A DNA stretch of 64,000 bases from Gracilaria gracilis (taxonomy: Eukaryota > Rhodophyta > Florideophyceae > Gracilariales > Gracilariaceae): positions 434,001-498,000 of the forward strand of contig JARGSG010000218.1 in the NCBI GenBank assembly GCA_030374805.1. Reading direction: 5' to 3'. The position numbers and the translations under genes were made by a program. Position 1 is the stretch's first letter. Every line of letters starts with the position of its first letter. The notes beneath the pieces were generated by a model. The model made no database searches, was not told the origin of the DNA, and worked only from the letters and a program-made list of their open reading frames with translations. This document shows positions 63,960 through 64,000 of this stretch, piece after piece.

Positions 63960-64000
63960 CTATCTACCAACGGTAGGCTTGTGTGCACTTACGACACTTT

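Noticed and set aside
1-64000. tRNA, rRNA or organelle genes
   Set aside because: Scanned by eye for the tRNA T-loop pattern and conserved rRNA words; none convincing. A covariance-model scan would be decisive.

Overview
The window looks like nuclear DNA of a eukaryotic alga, most likely a florideophyte red alga. The reasons are long intronless genes, a sodium-coupled SLC6-type transporter, an FEA1-like secreted algal protein, and a dense load of Ty1/copia, chromodomain-bearing Ty3/gypsy, piggyBac and PIF/Harbinger elements. This assignment is inference; no rRNA, tRNA or organelle marker was seen. About two thirds of the 64 kb is mobile DNA.

Layout, 0-13 kb: one hypothetical gene (190-774), then a complete-ended piggyBac element (1178-4698, TTAA on both sides). 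It carries a damaged transposase and, tail to tail with it, a small gene with a P2X7-type cytoplasmic (ballast) domain. It abuts a 1.17-kb TTAA element (4703-5867), and the two share a single TTAA. A broken Ty1/copia fossil (6217-11543) follows, then a second near-identical copy of the 1.17-kb element and a 250-bp relative.

13-27 kb: two divergent members of a cysteine-rich, three-membrane-segment protein family. The first (13794-15617) is on the minus strand. The second, on the plus strand (17085-26294), is split by a very young, apparently whole chromovirus (17413-24432) that carries two extra ORFs besides gag and pol. A 100-bp inverted copy of the first gene lies between them.

27-44 kb: an SLC6-type symporter (27713-29614), several perfect DNA hairpins, a small secreted protein (31415-32164), a PIF/Harbinger transposon with both its genes open (32673-36515), a galaxin-like secreted di-cysteine repeat protein (37406-38125), 4 kb of apparently empty sequence, and an FEA1-like type I membrane protein (42218-43567).

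44-64 kb: a copia element (43936-61910) inserted about 370 bp upstream of the FEA1-like start codon, itself split by an 11.5-kb young chromovirus (49227-60747). LTR divergence (about 2.6 percent outer, under 1 percent inner) agrees with this order. The last 2 kb holds only a possible 3' exon of a gene that runs off the right edge.

The host genes shown are mostly secreted or membrane proteins (transport, metal-related, wall or matrix). They do not form an obvious pathway. The most unusual signals are the P2X7-like cargo gene, the extra zinc-finger ORF of the young chromovirus, the galaxin-like repeat gene and the membrane-protein family.
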